Shown: positions 14,946 through 23,918 of the stretch, in pieces | How the letters are laid out: every line of letters starts with the position of its first letter | How positions within the stretch are numbered: position 1 is the first letter of the stretch | From: CAZDQL01 sp964507325 | Lineage (GTDB): Bacteria; Planctomycetota; UBA1135; GCA-002686595 | Reading direction: 5' to 3' | Assembly: GCA_964507325.1 (NCBI GenBank) | Contig: CAZDQL010000041.1 | Location: 1-52,315, forward strand | Length of the DNA stretch: 52,315 nucleotides | Program-made: the position numbers and the translations under genes | The notes under the pieces: model-generated | What the model was told of the DNA's origin: nothing | What the model saw: the letters and a program-made list of their open reading frames with translations, nothing else | Databases searched by the model: none

Positions 14946-17015
14946 CTATTTGGGAACGACCGTGATCCGCACGTCCGCGGTGGACTCGTGCCACAGGAAG
15001 ACCACGAGGTGCGTGCCCTCCAGCTCGGGTACGAGACCCAGCTCGCAGTCGAGGTGCGCCTCGCCGTTCAGCAGCACCCTGGCCCCCTCCCCACGCCAGC
15101 CGCGGACGACGAGGGCCGGGTTGTGGACGGGGGACGACACGCTTCCCCGTAGCGTGCAGGTCAGGGGCGCCGGCGCATCCGTCTCGCTCACCAACTCGTA
15201 GCAGCGGCGGCTCCGGTCGTATCCCCCGTACGCGAATCCCGGTCCGAGGTCGTCGAGCTCCGGCGCGTAGGCCCACGACCGGCCGAGCGCGACGAGCTGC
15301 TCCAGGTCCTGCATGTCGTTCATGCCGTAGAGGCCGCACCAGTAGGAGCGCTCGCCATCCTGGTGCACGACGGGATCGGAGATGGGAAAGCTGGAGCAGT
15401 GGGAGGGGCGGTCCGCCATGCGCGTGGTGCGGCCATCGCAACGCGCCTGCCCCACCGGGAAGTGGTTGCAGCCCCCGGCCCGGTCGTAGGAACCCAGACG
15501 GCGGTGGCGGATGTGCATCTGGTTTCCCGGTTCGAAGCAGATGAAGGGCTTGTGGGTCGACTTGAAGTTGTACTGCTGGATCGTGAAGGGCAGCGGGTTG
15601 TCCCAGCGGAAGGGGCCGTACGGCGGGCGGTTCGGATCCTCGACGGTGAGGCCCTCGCCGCGGTTGCCCTCGTAGTCCGCCATCCGGACGAAGACCTGCT
15701 CGAGGAGATCCGAGACCACCTGTCCCGGGTGCAGGAGGGCGAGCGTCTCCTGGAGCTGCCGCGGCCTGCCCAGCGAACCCGTCTTCCACGAGACGCGCCG
15801 CATCCCGGTCGCGTCGGGATAGACGTAGTAGTACTCGTCGACCCAGCACTCCCAGTCGGTCTTCGGGTCGGGACGCCAGGTGTTGTTGTGGGCGCTGACG
15901 GGGGCGTAGCGCCAGTGGACCACGGCCCTGGCCGGCGTGCTCTCGATGATCCGCACGTGGGAGAAACGGCAGTGACGGTCCTGCATGTGCTCGAAGCAGC
16001 CCTCGCGGTCGGCGTCGCCGTGCTCCCAAGCCTCGACGCTCTGGTCGGTCATCCAGTTCTCGTTCTCCGAGACCCACGACGCCCCGTAGCGGATTCCGCG
16101 CCAGAAGATCAGCTTGACCGGCGAGCGCTCGAAGCAGACCACGACGTCGGGGTCCTGCTCGACGGGCCACAGGTCGTCCCAGCCGGGGTAGTACTGCAGC
16201 TGCGTGTAGAACGCGCCGAAGCGACCCGGGTGCGTCGCGATCGTCGGCAGCCTGCGCGGTGCGATCTCCGGCACCGTCTCGGGCACCGCTGCGTAGACCG
16301 CCCTGAGCGTCTCGGCGCCCAGCGCCCGGTCGTGGACCGCGATCTCGTCCACGATGCCGTCGATCCCGAACCAGCCCGCGATCGTGCCCCATTCACGGTG
16401 GATGTCGGAGGGCTTCTCCGGCGCGGCGACCATCCCGATCCGGCACTCCGCCTCGACCGCGGGCCGGAACTCTTCCTCGATCGGCAAGCAGGCCACCTGC
16501 TGCCCGTCGACGTAGAGCCGCAGCTCCTCGCCCGCCTCGTGGACGCCGGCGACGTGCATCCAGCGCCGCAAGGGGATCGCCGACTCCTCGCTGCTGCACG
16601 ACGCCCACTCCCCGTCGATGGCCACCTGCAGGGAGGCCTGCCCCAGTGGGCCCAGCTGCAGCCGATAGCCGGCGGGCCCCGCCCCCTCCGTGGTGATCAG
16701 CGGGCACCAGTTCCAGGGATAGGCGCCCAGGGCGACCCAGGCCTCGACCGTGAAGTCACCGGAGGGGCGCGCCACGTGCTCGGCGGCGCGTCTCACGCAC
16801 GCCGTGAAGCCGTCCAGCCGCAGCCCGTCCCCCACCACGCCGGGGGCGGGCGAGGCGTTGCCTTCCAGGAGGTCGGGACTGCCCGGGTCTGCCCAGTGCG
16901 ATGCGCCTTCGTCGGTGCGGTCGAAGGTCCAGTGCATGAGGGGATCGTCGTCCGGCAGGCTCGAGGCGAGACCCGGGATGACGACCAGCAGGAATGCGCA
17001 GGGGTTGAGTCTCAT
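14946..17015 (-). CDS. Secreted LamG-domain protein
   Basis: 689 residues. The ATG at 17015 opens a signal peptide (MRLNPCAFLLVVIPGLASSLP); the open frame upstream lacks one. Residues about 25-240 form a concanavalin A-like LamG jelly roll: LMHWTFDRTDEG, GDGLRLDGF, DFTVEAWVAL, RWMHVAGVHEAGEELRLYVD and the closing GIVDEIAVHDRALGAETL. The remaining 450 residues are not a family I know; they are rich in Trp, Tyr and paired Cys-containing segments (DWECWVDEYYYVYPDATG, CSSFPISDP, SYWCGLYGMNDMQD), and end in a small beta-sandwich-like tail. LamG folds commonly bind or cut glycans in secreted planctomycete proteins. It is divergent from the PQQ-type propeller gene with 113 bases between the starts. 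Function beyond probable carbohydrate contact is open. Confidence 0.8.
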   Translation of the reverse strand: MRLNPCAFLLVVIPGLASSLPDDDPLMHWTFDRTDEGASHWADPGSPDLLEGNASPAPGVVGDGLRLDGFTACVRRAAEHVARPSGDFTVEAWVALGAYPWNWCPLITTEGAGPAGYRLQLGPLGQASLQVAIDGEWASCSSEESAIPLRRWMHVAGVHEAGEELRLYVDGQQVACLPIEEEFRPAVEAECRIGMVAAPEKPSDIHREWGTIAGWFGIDGIVDEIAVHDRALGAETLRAVYAAVPETVPEIAPRRLPTIATHPGRFGAFYTQLQYYPGWDDLWPVEQDPDVVVCFERSPVKLIFWRGIRYGASWVSENENWMTDQSVEAWEHGDADREGCFEHMQDRHCRFSHVRIIESTPARAVVHWRYAPVSAHNNTWRPDPKTDWECWVDEYYYVYPDATGMRRVSWKTGSLGRPRQLQETLALLHPGQVVSDLLEQVFVRMADYEGNRGEGLTVEDPNRPPYGPFRWDNPLPFTIQQYNFKSTHKPFICFEPGNQMHIRHRRLGSYDRAGGCNHFPVGQARCDGRTTRMADRPSHCSSFPISDPVVHQDGERSYWCGLYGMNDMQDLEQLVALGRSWAYAPELDDLGPGFAYGGYDRSRRCYELVSETDAPAPLTCTLRGSVSSPVHNPALVVRGWRGEGARVLLNGEAHLDCELGLVPELEGTHLVVFLWHESTADVRITVVPK

Positions 17016-17128
17016 GGGCGTTCTCGTTCGCGGTGGGCCAGGGAGACGATACGGAAAGCAGCAGGCCCCACCAACCGCGGTTCGTGCCGCTAGGAGAAGC
17101 GCCCCCACCCGGGGGGTACACTGAGACG

Positions 17129-18421
17129 ATGCTCCGCGCTTCGACCAGCGGTCTGCTGATCCTCCTCCTCCTCGGTGGTGCCCAAGCGCAGGACGACTCC
17201 GCCGCTGCCGCCTGGCCGGACTACCGCGGTCCCCGCCACGACGGCCACAGTTCCGCGCAGGGACTCCCGGAGCGCTGGAGCGAGACCGAGAACGTCGTCT
17301 GGAAGGTCGCCATCCACGGCCGCGCCTGGTCGTCGCCGGTGGTCGCGGACGGCGAGGTCTGGCTGACGACGGCGACGGAGGACGGGCACGAGCTGTTCGT
17401 GCTCGCCGTCGACCTGGAGTGCGGCGAGATCGTGCACGACGAGCGGCTGTTCGAGGTCGCGGAGCCCCAGTTCGCCCACGCGTTCAACACCTACGCCTCA
17501 CCCTCCCCGGTGATCGACGGCCCCCGGGTCTACGTCACCTTCGGTTCCCCGGGCACCGCCTGCCTGGAGCGCGCAACCAGAAAGGTCCTCTGGCGACGGG
17601 ACGACCTCGTCTGCGACCACTTCCGCGGCGCCGGCTCGTCCCCGATCGTCCACGAGGGTCTATTTATCCTGACCATGGACGGCGCCGATCACCAGTACCT
17701 GATCGCGCTGGACGCACACACCGGCGCAACGCGCTGGCGAGCCGACCGCTCGACCGACTACGACGACCTCGACCCCGCGACCGGCGCGCCGATCGCCGAC
17801 GGCGACTTCCGCAAGGGGTTCTCCACCCCGATCGTCGTTGCGGTCGACGGACGCCCTCTGCTGATCAGTCCGGGCGCGAAGGCGGCGATCGCCTACGATC
17901 CCCGGACCGGCGAGGAGCTCTGGAAGGTGCGCTACGGGAATCACTCAAGCGCGTCTCGCACCGTCAAGGGCCAAGGCCTGGTGTTCATCAATACGGGCTA
18001 CTCCAACCCCGAGTTGCTGGCGGTCGACCCGAGCGGTCGCGGCGACGTCACCGCGACGCACGTCCGCTGGCGCTTGGCGAAGGGAGTTCCGAAGAAACCG
18101 TCCCCGGTGCTGGTCGGCGATCACCTCTTCCTGTGCGACGACGGCGGCATCGCCAGCTGCGTGGCCGCCCGCACGGGAGAGATCCTCTGGCGGCAGCGGC
18201 TGGGCGGCGAGTACTCCGCCTCCCTGATCTTCGCCGACGGCCGGATCTTCGCGTTCTCGCAGGAGGGCAAGGCGGTGATGTTCCGGCCCACGCCGCAGTA
18301 CGAGTCCGCGGGCGAGAGCACCCTGGACGGCGGATTCATGAGCTCCCCGGCCATCGTCGGGCAGGCCTTGATCCTGCGCTCGAAAACCCACCTCTACCGC
18401 ATCGAGCGTCGCGACGGGTGA
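17129..18421 (+). CDS. Secreted PQQ-type (BamB-like) beta-propeller
   Basis: 430 residues; ATG at 17129 begins a signal peptide ending GGAQAQ, whereas the in-frame upstream start gives a polar leader. The opening WPDYRGPRHDGHSS is typical of planctomycete PQQ-like proteins, and the blades repeat the form Y-x-P-x-T-G-E-x-L-W: ALDAHTGATRWRADRST, AYDPRTGEELWKVRYGN, CVAARTGEILWRQRLGG, with a final LILRSKTHLYRI. Such seven- or eight-bladed proteins may be scaffold or dehydrogenase-like. I do not see the paired residues that would establish PQQ or calcium binding, so enzyme activity is not claimed. It is a single gene, 180 bases before the S9 peptidase gene on the same strand. Confidence 0.85.
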   Translation: MLRASTSGLLILLLLGGAQAQDDSAAAAWPDYRGPRHDGHSSAQGLPERWSETENVVWKVAIHGRAWSSPVVADGEVWLTTATEDGHELFVLAVDLECGEIVHDERLFEVAEPQFAHAFNTYASPSPVIDGPRVYVTFGSPGTACLERATRKVLWRRDDLVCDHFRGAGSSPIVHEGLFILTMDGADHQYLIALDAHTGATRWRADRSTDYDDLDPATGAPIADGDFRKGFSTPIVVAVDGRPLLISPGAKAAIAYDPRTGEELWKVRYGNHSSASRTVKGQGLVFINTGYSNPELLAVDPSGRGDVTATHVRWRLAKGVPKKPSPVLVGDHLFLCDDGGIASCVAARTGEILWRQRLGGEYSASLIFADGRIFAFSQEGKAVMFRPTPQYESAGESTLDGGFMSSPAIVGQALILRSKTHLYRIERRDG

Positions 18422-18543
18422 GCGGCGGTGGCCCGCCGACTCCGACTGACGCGCTGCACACGAGGTCGGCTTGGTGCCGCTCGCGGGATACGGGGAATAC
18501 GGTGCCGCCTCACCCGCCCATGCTAGCCTGAGGACGTCGCGGA

Positions 18544-18578
18544 CCTCGACAAGCTGCACGTTCGAGGCCGTGCACAGC
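18544..18578 (+). promoter_or_regulatory. Alternative hairpins in the leader of the S9 peptidase gene
   Basis: TGCACG (18555-18560) pairs with CGTGCA (18569-18574), extended by GC on each side across a two-base bulge. A competing pair is CCTCGA (18544-18549) with TCGAGG (18562-18567). The two structures overlap and cannot form together. The hairpin ends about 23 bases before the ATG at 18602. Regulatory meaning is speculative. Confidence 0.3.
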
Positions 18579-18601
18579 ACCCGACATCCAAAGGTCATGC
18601 A

Positions 18602-20653
18602 ATGAACGTCGTGTCCCTCGCGTCTGTCTGCCTGATTGGTGTGACCGTGACCTCGATCCCTGCGGCTGCGCAGGCACCGGATCCACCGCTCGCCGAGGTC
18701 GAAGCGCGCTTGCGTGCGATCTACGACCGGGGGGAGTTCCGCGCGACGCGCTTCCGGGGCACGTGGTTGCCTGACAGCTCCGGCTACACGGTGCGGGAGC
18801 GCGTGGCCGGCTCTCAGATGCCCTCGTTCGTGTCGTACGACGCCGCCTCCGGGCGCCGCACCGTCCTCGATGCTGCGCCGGAGGAGGAGATCTCGCGGCA
18901 ACTGTCCCCGGACGGGAGACGCAGGCTCGAGCGCAGCGGAGGAAACCTGTGGGTCCGTGACCTCGAGGACGACTCGCGAGCTCAGCTCGGTAGGGACGCC
19001 ATCCCCGACGCCCTCCGCAACGGCCGCGCCGTCTGGAGCCCGGACGGAACGCGGATCGCGTTCGTGGAGACCGACTCGTCGAACGTCCGCATGCGCTCCC
19101 GCCTCGTGCCGGGGGATCCGACGTACCCGGACGTGGCCCAGACCCGGTTCGCGCGCGTGGGGGGAGCCATCGCCTCCCTGCGGGTGGGCATCGTCGCCGC
19201 GCAGGGTGGAGAGGTCCGCTGGCTGGATCTCTCGGCACCCGAAGAGGGCTTCTACCTGGGGCAAGTGGAGTGGGCGGGCAACTCCGACGAGCTCCTGATC
19301 GAGAAGCTGAGCCGCTTTCGCGACCAGCGCGAATTCCTGCTCGCCGACGTCCACTCCGGTGCGCTCCAGCGCATCCATCACGAGTCCGATCCCGCCTGGG
19401 TCGTCGCCAGCTACCACCGCAACGCCGGGCTCCACTGGCTACGCGAGGGGCAGGCCTTCCTGGTCCTGAGCGAGAGGGAAGGCTGGCGCCAGGCCTACGT
19501 CCGTGCGCGCGACGGCGAGCTGATGGCGAAGTTGACGCCGGGGGCCTTCGACATCATCGAGCGCTCCCGGATCGACGAGACCCGGGGGTGGTTCTACTTC
19601 TACGCCTCTCCCGACGACGCGACGCAGAGGTATCTCTACCGGGTTCCGCTGGACGGTTCCGCCGCGCCGGAGCGTGTCACGCCGCTCGACCAGCCCGGCA
19701 CCCACGACTACGTCTTCTCTCCCGACGCGGGGTGGGCCTTCCACACCTACTCCCGCTTCGACACTCCCCCGATCACGGAGCTCGTCCAGCTTCCCGAGCA
19801 CGAGAGCGTGCGCCTGCTGGAGGACAACGCCGAGCTCCGCGAGCGAGTGGCTCCGCTGATCGCTCAACCGACGGAGTTCCTGCAACTCGAACTCCGCGAG
19901 GGTGTCAGCGTGGACGCCTGGATGATCAAACCGCGCGACTTCGATCCCACGCGCAAGTACCCGCTCTTCGTGTACGTGTACGGCGAGCCCCACGCCCAAA
20001 CCGTGGTGGACGCCTGGGATCGAGTGCACGCCCACTACCATCGGGTCGTCGCCGATCTGGGCTACCTGGTGGTGTCGATCGACAACCGCGGCACGCCCGC
20101 CCCGAAGGGGGCCGCCTGGCGGCGGGCAGTCTTCGGCAGCCTCGGGCCCCTCTCCACGGAGGAGCAGGCGGCCGCGGTGCGGGAGCTCGCGCGCACCCGT
20201 CCCTACGTCGATGCCTCGCGCGTCGGGACCTGGGGCTGGAGTGGCGGTGGATCGAACACTCTCAACGCCATGTTTCGCTGCCCCGACGTCTTCCACGTCG
20301 GGATCGCAGTGGCGTCGAAGCCCCAGCCTCGGCTCTACAACGCCTGGTTCCAGGAGATCTACATGCAAACCCCCGAGGTGAACCCGGAGGGGTACCGCAA
20401 CTCGGCGCCCCTCAACTTCGCCGAGGGGTTGGCGGGGGACCTGCTGATCATCCACGGGACGGGTGAGCTGAACACCCACGTCCAGATCGTCGAGGGGCTG
20501 GTGGATCGTCTCATCGAGCTCGGCAAGCCGTTCGACTACATGACCTATCCGAACCGGCGGCACGGCCTCAGTGAAGGCCGGGGTACGGCCGTGCACCTGC
20601 GCATGCACATGGTGCGGTATCTGCTCGAACACCTGCCGCCCGGTCCGCGGTGA
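18602..20653 (+). CDS. Exported S9 (dipeptidyl-peptidase IV-like) serine peptidase
   Basis: 683 residues with a signal peptide (to about PAAAQA). An N-terminal propeller with TolB-like phrases (VWSPDGTRIAFVETDSS) leads to an alpha/beta-hydrolase domain from about residue 430: KYPLFVYVYGEPHAQ, the nucleophile Ser547 in WGWSGGGSN, and His654 in RRHGLSEG. In DPP-IV relatives the acid is the second Asp of a G-T-x-D-D-N motif; here the segment reads GTGELNTH, so Leu623 occupies that position and Glu622 the first. The triad is therefore incomplete or rearranged. Family enzymes release dipeptides from peptides in the periplasm. It is followed after 80 bases by the malectin-domain glycosidase-like gene, probably in one operon. 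Weak AAGG ribosome site. Family sure, activity uncertain. Confidence 0.87.
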   Translation: MNVVSLASVCLIGVTVTSIPAAAQAPDPPLAEVEARLRAIYDRGEFRATRFRGTWLPDSSGYTVRERVAGSQMPSFVSYDAASGRRTVLDAAPEEEISRQLSPDGRRRLERSGGNLWVRDLEDDSRAQLGRDAIPDALRNGRAVWSPDGTRIAFVETDSSNVRMRSRLVPGDPTYPDVAQTRFARVGGAIASLRVGIVAAQGGEVRWLDLSAPEEGFYLGQVEWAGNSDELLIEKLSRFRDQREFLLADVHSGALQRIHHESDPAWVVASYHRNAGLHWLREGQAFLVLSEREGWRQAYVRARDGELMAKLTPGAFDIIERSRIDETRGWFYFYASPDDATQRYLYRVPLDGSAAPERVTPLDQPGTHDYVFSPDAGWAFHTYSRFDTPPITELVQLPEHESVRLLEDNAELRERVAPLIAQPTEFLQLELREGVSVDAWMIKPRDFDPTRKYPLFVYVYGEPHAQTVVDAWDRVHAHYHRVVADLGYLVVSIDNRGTPAPKGAAWRRAVFGSLGPLSTEEQAAAVRELARTRPYVDASRVGTWGWSGGGSNTLNAMFRCPDVFHVGIAVASKPQPRLYNAWFQEIYMQTPEVNPEGYRNSAPLNFAEGLAGDLLIIHGTGELNTHVQIVEGLVDRLIELGKPFDYMTYPNRRHGLSEGRGTAVHLRMHMVRYLLEHLPPGPR

Positions 20654-20733
20654 GGGTGCTCAGCCACTGACGTCGACGAACAGGACCAGCATCTACCCCC
20701 AACCCGCAGCGTGCAAACAGCTGGAGACGGCTC

Positions 20734-23700
20734 ATGAGTGCACTCCTCTTCTCGATCGGTATCCACTCGGCCGCGTTCGTCATGGCGGTGGTCCCGTCGG
20801 CGCAGACCCTCACCGTGGTCGAGCCCCGCGACCCCTCGACTCGTGAGCACCTGGCCGCGCTCGAGCTCCAGCGCTACTTCTACTTGCGCACGGGTGAGCT
20901 CGCTTCCTTCTCCACCGAGGTCCCCGCACGGGGCGACGCGATCCTCCTGCTCCGGCGGGAGGACGCGCGTCTCTCCGAATGGCTCGGAGAGGACGGCGAG
21001 GCCACCGCTCGAGCGCTCCGGACGGAGGAGTTCCTCCTGAAGAGCGTCGACGCATCGAACGGGAGGCGCGTCTGCGTGGTGGGCGGTGACGACACCGGCA
21101 CCCTGTACGGCGCGTACCGCTTCTGCGAGCGGCTCGGCGTGCGCTACTACCTGCACGGCGACGTGATCCCGGAGGAGCGCATCGCCCCAGAGCTGCCAGA
21201 GGTCGACGAGACGGGTCGGCCCCTGTTCGCCGATCGCGGCATCCTGCCCTTCCACGACTTCCCCGAGGGCCCGGATTGGTGGACCTTCGACGACTACGCG
21301 GTGCACCTCTCGCAGATGGCCAAGCTGCGCATGAACCGCATCGGGTTCCACTGCTACCCGGAGGGCGGGGTCGGACCGGAGCCGCTGGTCTGGATCGGGT
21401 TGCCCGAGGACGTCAACCCGGACGGCACGGTGGAGTTCGCGTATCCGAGCCACTGGGCGGGCAGTCTCACCGGCACATTCGGGTACGCCCCGACGAAGAC
21501 CGGCGAGTTCGCCGCGGGCGCTGCGCTGCTCTTCGCCGCCGACGACCACGGCTCCCCGGTCACCGACGGCCACCGCCCCGTCCCCGCCGATCTCGGCGGC
21601 TGTATCGAGGTCTTCGATCGCGCCGGGCGTTTCCTCGACGCGGTCTTCGCCGAGGCGAGCGCGCTGGGCATCCGCACCGTCATCGGCACCGAGACGCCGC
21701 TCGCCGTTCCCACCGCCTTGCAGCAGCGGCTGCGCGCCAGGGGGCTCGATCCGCAGAGTCCGGAGACGGTCGCCCGGCTCTACGAGGGGATGTTCCGGCG
21801 CATCGCCGCGGCGCACCCGCTCGATGACTACTGGCTGTGGACTCCGGAGGGTTGGACCTGGAGCGGTGTCACCCAGGACCAGGTGGACGTGACCATGCGC
21901 GACATCCGACTCGCCCACCGGGCCCTGGAGGCGGCGGGCCACCCCTTCGGCCTGGCCACCTCCGGCTGGGTGCTGGGACCGCCACAGCAGCGGACCTTGT
22001 TCGACGAGGAGCTCCCGGGGGAGGTCGCCGTCAGCTGCATCAACCGCCACGTCGGGTTCGACTGGGTCGAGCCGGGCTTCTCGCGCATCGAGGAGCGGCG
22101 CCAGTGGGCGATCCCCTGGTTGGAGGACGATCCGGCGATGATCCTCCCGCAGCTCTGGGTGGGACGCATGCGCCGCGACGCGGCGGACGCCCACGCCTAC
22201 GGATGCACCGGCCTGCTGGGCATCCACTGGCGGACCAAGGTCCTCGCGCCGAACATCGCCGCCCTGGCCTCGGCGGCCTGGGAGCAGCGTCCCTGGAATC
22301 CCGACGCGGGTCGCAGGGTGAGGCTGGTCGCGTCGCAGGAGGGCCGCCTCGGGGGGCGCAGCGCCGACTTCTCGCGTGAGGTGATCGAGAGCACCGACGA
22401 GGCCCCGATCTACCACACCTGCCGCTGGGACGTGGACGGCTACCACCTGCAGGTGCCCAACGGTTCGTACAGCGTGACGCTCAAGTTCTGCGAGAGCGCG
22501 TACGCGACGGCCGGCAAGCGCGTCTTCGGAATCCGGGTGCAGGATCGAACGCTGGCCGAGGCGTTGGACGTGTTCGCCCGGGTGGGCAAGAACCGGGCTC
22601 ACGATCTGGTCGTGCAGGACGTGCTGGTCAGCGACGAGGTCCTGAAGATCGCGTTCGAGCGCCAGGTGGAGTTCCCCTTCATCGCCGGTCTGGTGGTGGA
22701 GGGGCGCGTCACGGACGCCAACCAGCTGGAGGGCGGAGAGTTCCGCCGCCGGATCAACTGCGGCGGCGGCGCCTGGGGTGAGTACGAAGCCGACCTCTCC
22801 GAGCTGGGGCAGATCCCCCCCCATCCCCCGGGGAGAGTGCGCGACCTCCCGGTGGACGACTTCTACACCGATTGGGCGCGGGCCTGGTTCGGCCCTGAAG
22901 CCGCTCTCGAGCTGGCCCGGCTCACGGCCCGGCTCGACGGGGGGAACACGACCCGCAACGACGACCGCGTTCACCTGCCCCGACCCGCGAACTGGATCGC
23001 CGGCCCCGGCGGGATCTCTCCCAACCCGGCGGACTGGGAGACGGAGCGCCTGCGCTACGCGTTCGTGGACGAGCTCGAGGCGCTGCGCCCGCGCATTCGG
23101 GGCGCCGGCAACCGCGCGCGCTTCGACTACTGGCTGAACACCTTCCGTTTCCTGCGGGCGATCGGCGAGCTCGGCTGTGCCAGGGGTCGGCTCGATCGGG
23201 AGGTGCAGCTAATGGCCGCGGAGACCGATGGCGCTCGCAAGGAGACCCTCGCGCAGGCGGCGCTGGAGACCCGGCTTGCCCTGGCCCGGCAATGGGAGGA
23301 GATGATGACCCTCCTGCTGCAGACGGTGGACACCCCGGGCGAGCTGGGGACCGTGGCCAACCTCGAACAGCACGTGCGCCGCAACCCGCGGGACGGAGGG
23401 CGGCACCGCTTCCTGGCGGTTCACGACGACGCGCTGGTCGAGGCGCTGGGCAGGCCGCTACCGGAAGCGGCGAACCCGTCGAGGGACTACAGCGGTCCCC
23501 CCCGGCTGATCGTCCCGACGGCGCGGGGCCGACTGGCGGCGGGCGAACCCCTGCGGCTCACGGCCATCGTCCTGGACCGCAAGCCCCCCCGGTCGGTACG
23601 CCTGCACTGGCGACCGCTAGGCGACGGTTCCTTTGCCTCGGCGGCCTTGGCCCACCGCGGGCGCGGGGTGCACGAGATCGCGGCCGAGGAGCTCGGCTCG

Positions 23701-23808
23701 GCGACGATCGAGTACTACGTCAGCGCGGAGACCGCTTCCGGCGCAGAGCTGTACTGGCCGCCGACCGCGCCGGGGTTGAACCAGACGGCGGTGATCAACA
23801 CCCACTAG
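20734..23808 (+). CDS. Glycosidase-like protein with embedded malectin domain
   Basis: 1024 residues; GGAGA lies six bases before the ATG, and residues 1-24 form a signal peptide. Residues about 25-145 resemble the alpha/beta N-terminal domain that precedes GH67, GH20 and GH84 barrels (LAALELQRYFYLRTGE, VVGGDDTGTLYGAYRFCERLGVRYY). A barrel-like central region follows, with KLRMNRIGFH, DYWLWTPEGWTW and GCTGLLGIHWR; Glu in TPEGW is a possible catalytic acid. Residues about 540-656 match malectin, a diglycan-binding fold (DVDGYHLQVPNGSYSVTLKF, GKRVFGIRVQDRTLAEALDV, FIAGLVVEG). The rest is helical, then a beta-sandwich tail. It likely attacks uronic-acid- or hexosamine-containing glycans outside the cytoplasm. 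Exact GH family is not assigned. It sits between a peptidase and a sulfatase-like gene on one strand. Confidence 0.78.
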   Translation: MSALLFSIGIHSAAFVMAVVPSAQTLTVVEPRDPSTREHLAALELQRYFYLRTGELASFSTEVPARGDAILLLRREDARLSEWLGEDGEATARALRTEEFLLKSVDASNGRRVCVVGGDDTGTLYGAYRFCERLGVRYYLHGDVIPEERIAPELPEVDETGRPLFADRGILPFHDFPEGPDWWTFDDYAVHLSQMAKLRMNRIGFHCYPEGGVGPEPLVWIGLPEDVNPDGTVEFAYPSHWAGSLTGTFGYAPTKTGEFAAGAALLFAADDHGSPVTDGHRPVPADLGGCIEVFDRAGRFLDAVFAEASALGIRTVIGTETPLAVPTALQQRLRARGLDPQSPETVARLYEGMFRRIAAAHPLDDYWLWTPEGWTWSGVTQDQVDVTMRDIRLAHRALEAAGHPFGLATSGWVLGPPQQRTLFDEELPGEVAVSCINRHVGFDWVEPGFSRIEERRQWAIPWLEDDPAMILPQLWVGRMRRDAADAHAYGCTGLLGIHWRTKVLAPNIAALASAAWEQRPWNPDAGRRVRLVASQEGRLGGRSADFSREVIESTDEAPIYHTCRWDVDGYHLQVPNGSYSVTLKFCESAYATAGKRVFGIRVQDRTLAEALDVFARVGKNRAHDLVVQDVLVSDEVLKIAFERQVEFPFIAGLVVEGRVTDANQLEGGEFRRRINCGGGAWGEYEADLSELGQIPPHPPGRVRDLPVDDFYTDWARAWFGPEAALELARLTARLDGGNTTRNDDRVHLPRPANWIAGPGGISPNPADWETERLRYAFVDELEALRPRIRGAGNRARFDYWLNTFRFLRAIGELGCARGRLDREVQLMAAETDGARKETLAQAALETRLALARQWEEMMTLLLQTVDTPGELGTVANLEQHVRRNPRDGGRHRFLAVHDDALVEALGRPLPEAANPSRDYSGPPRLIVPTARGRLAAGEPLRLTAIVLDRKPPRSVRLHWRPLGDGSFASAALAHRGRGVHEIAAEELGSATIEYYVSAETASGAELYWPPTAPGLNQTAVINTH

Positions 23809-23918
23809 CGGCTGTCGATCGGGACCACCGAACGGGCGAACGCGCGCCTCACACGTGCGCTCTGCTGGGCCCTGAGGGCAGCTGGCCCCGTCTTCCGCTC
23901 CCTGGTAGGCTCCCGAGC

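Noticed and set aside
20545..22974. Long open frame antisense to the S9 peptidase and malectin-domain genes (809 codons)
   Set aside because: It spans two real genes on the other strand, including their intergenic gap, and has no recognisable domain.
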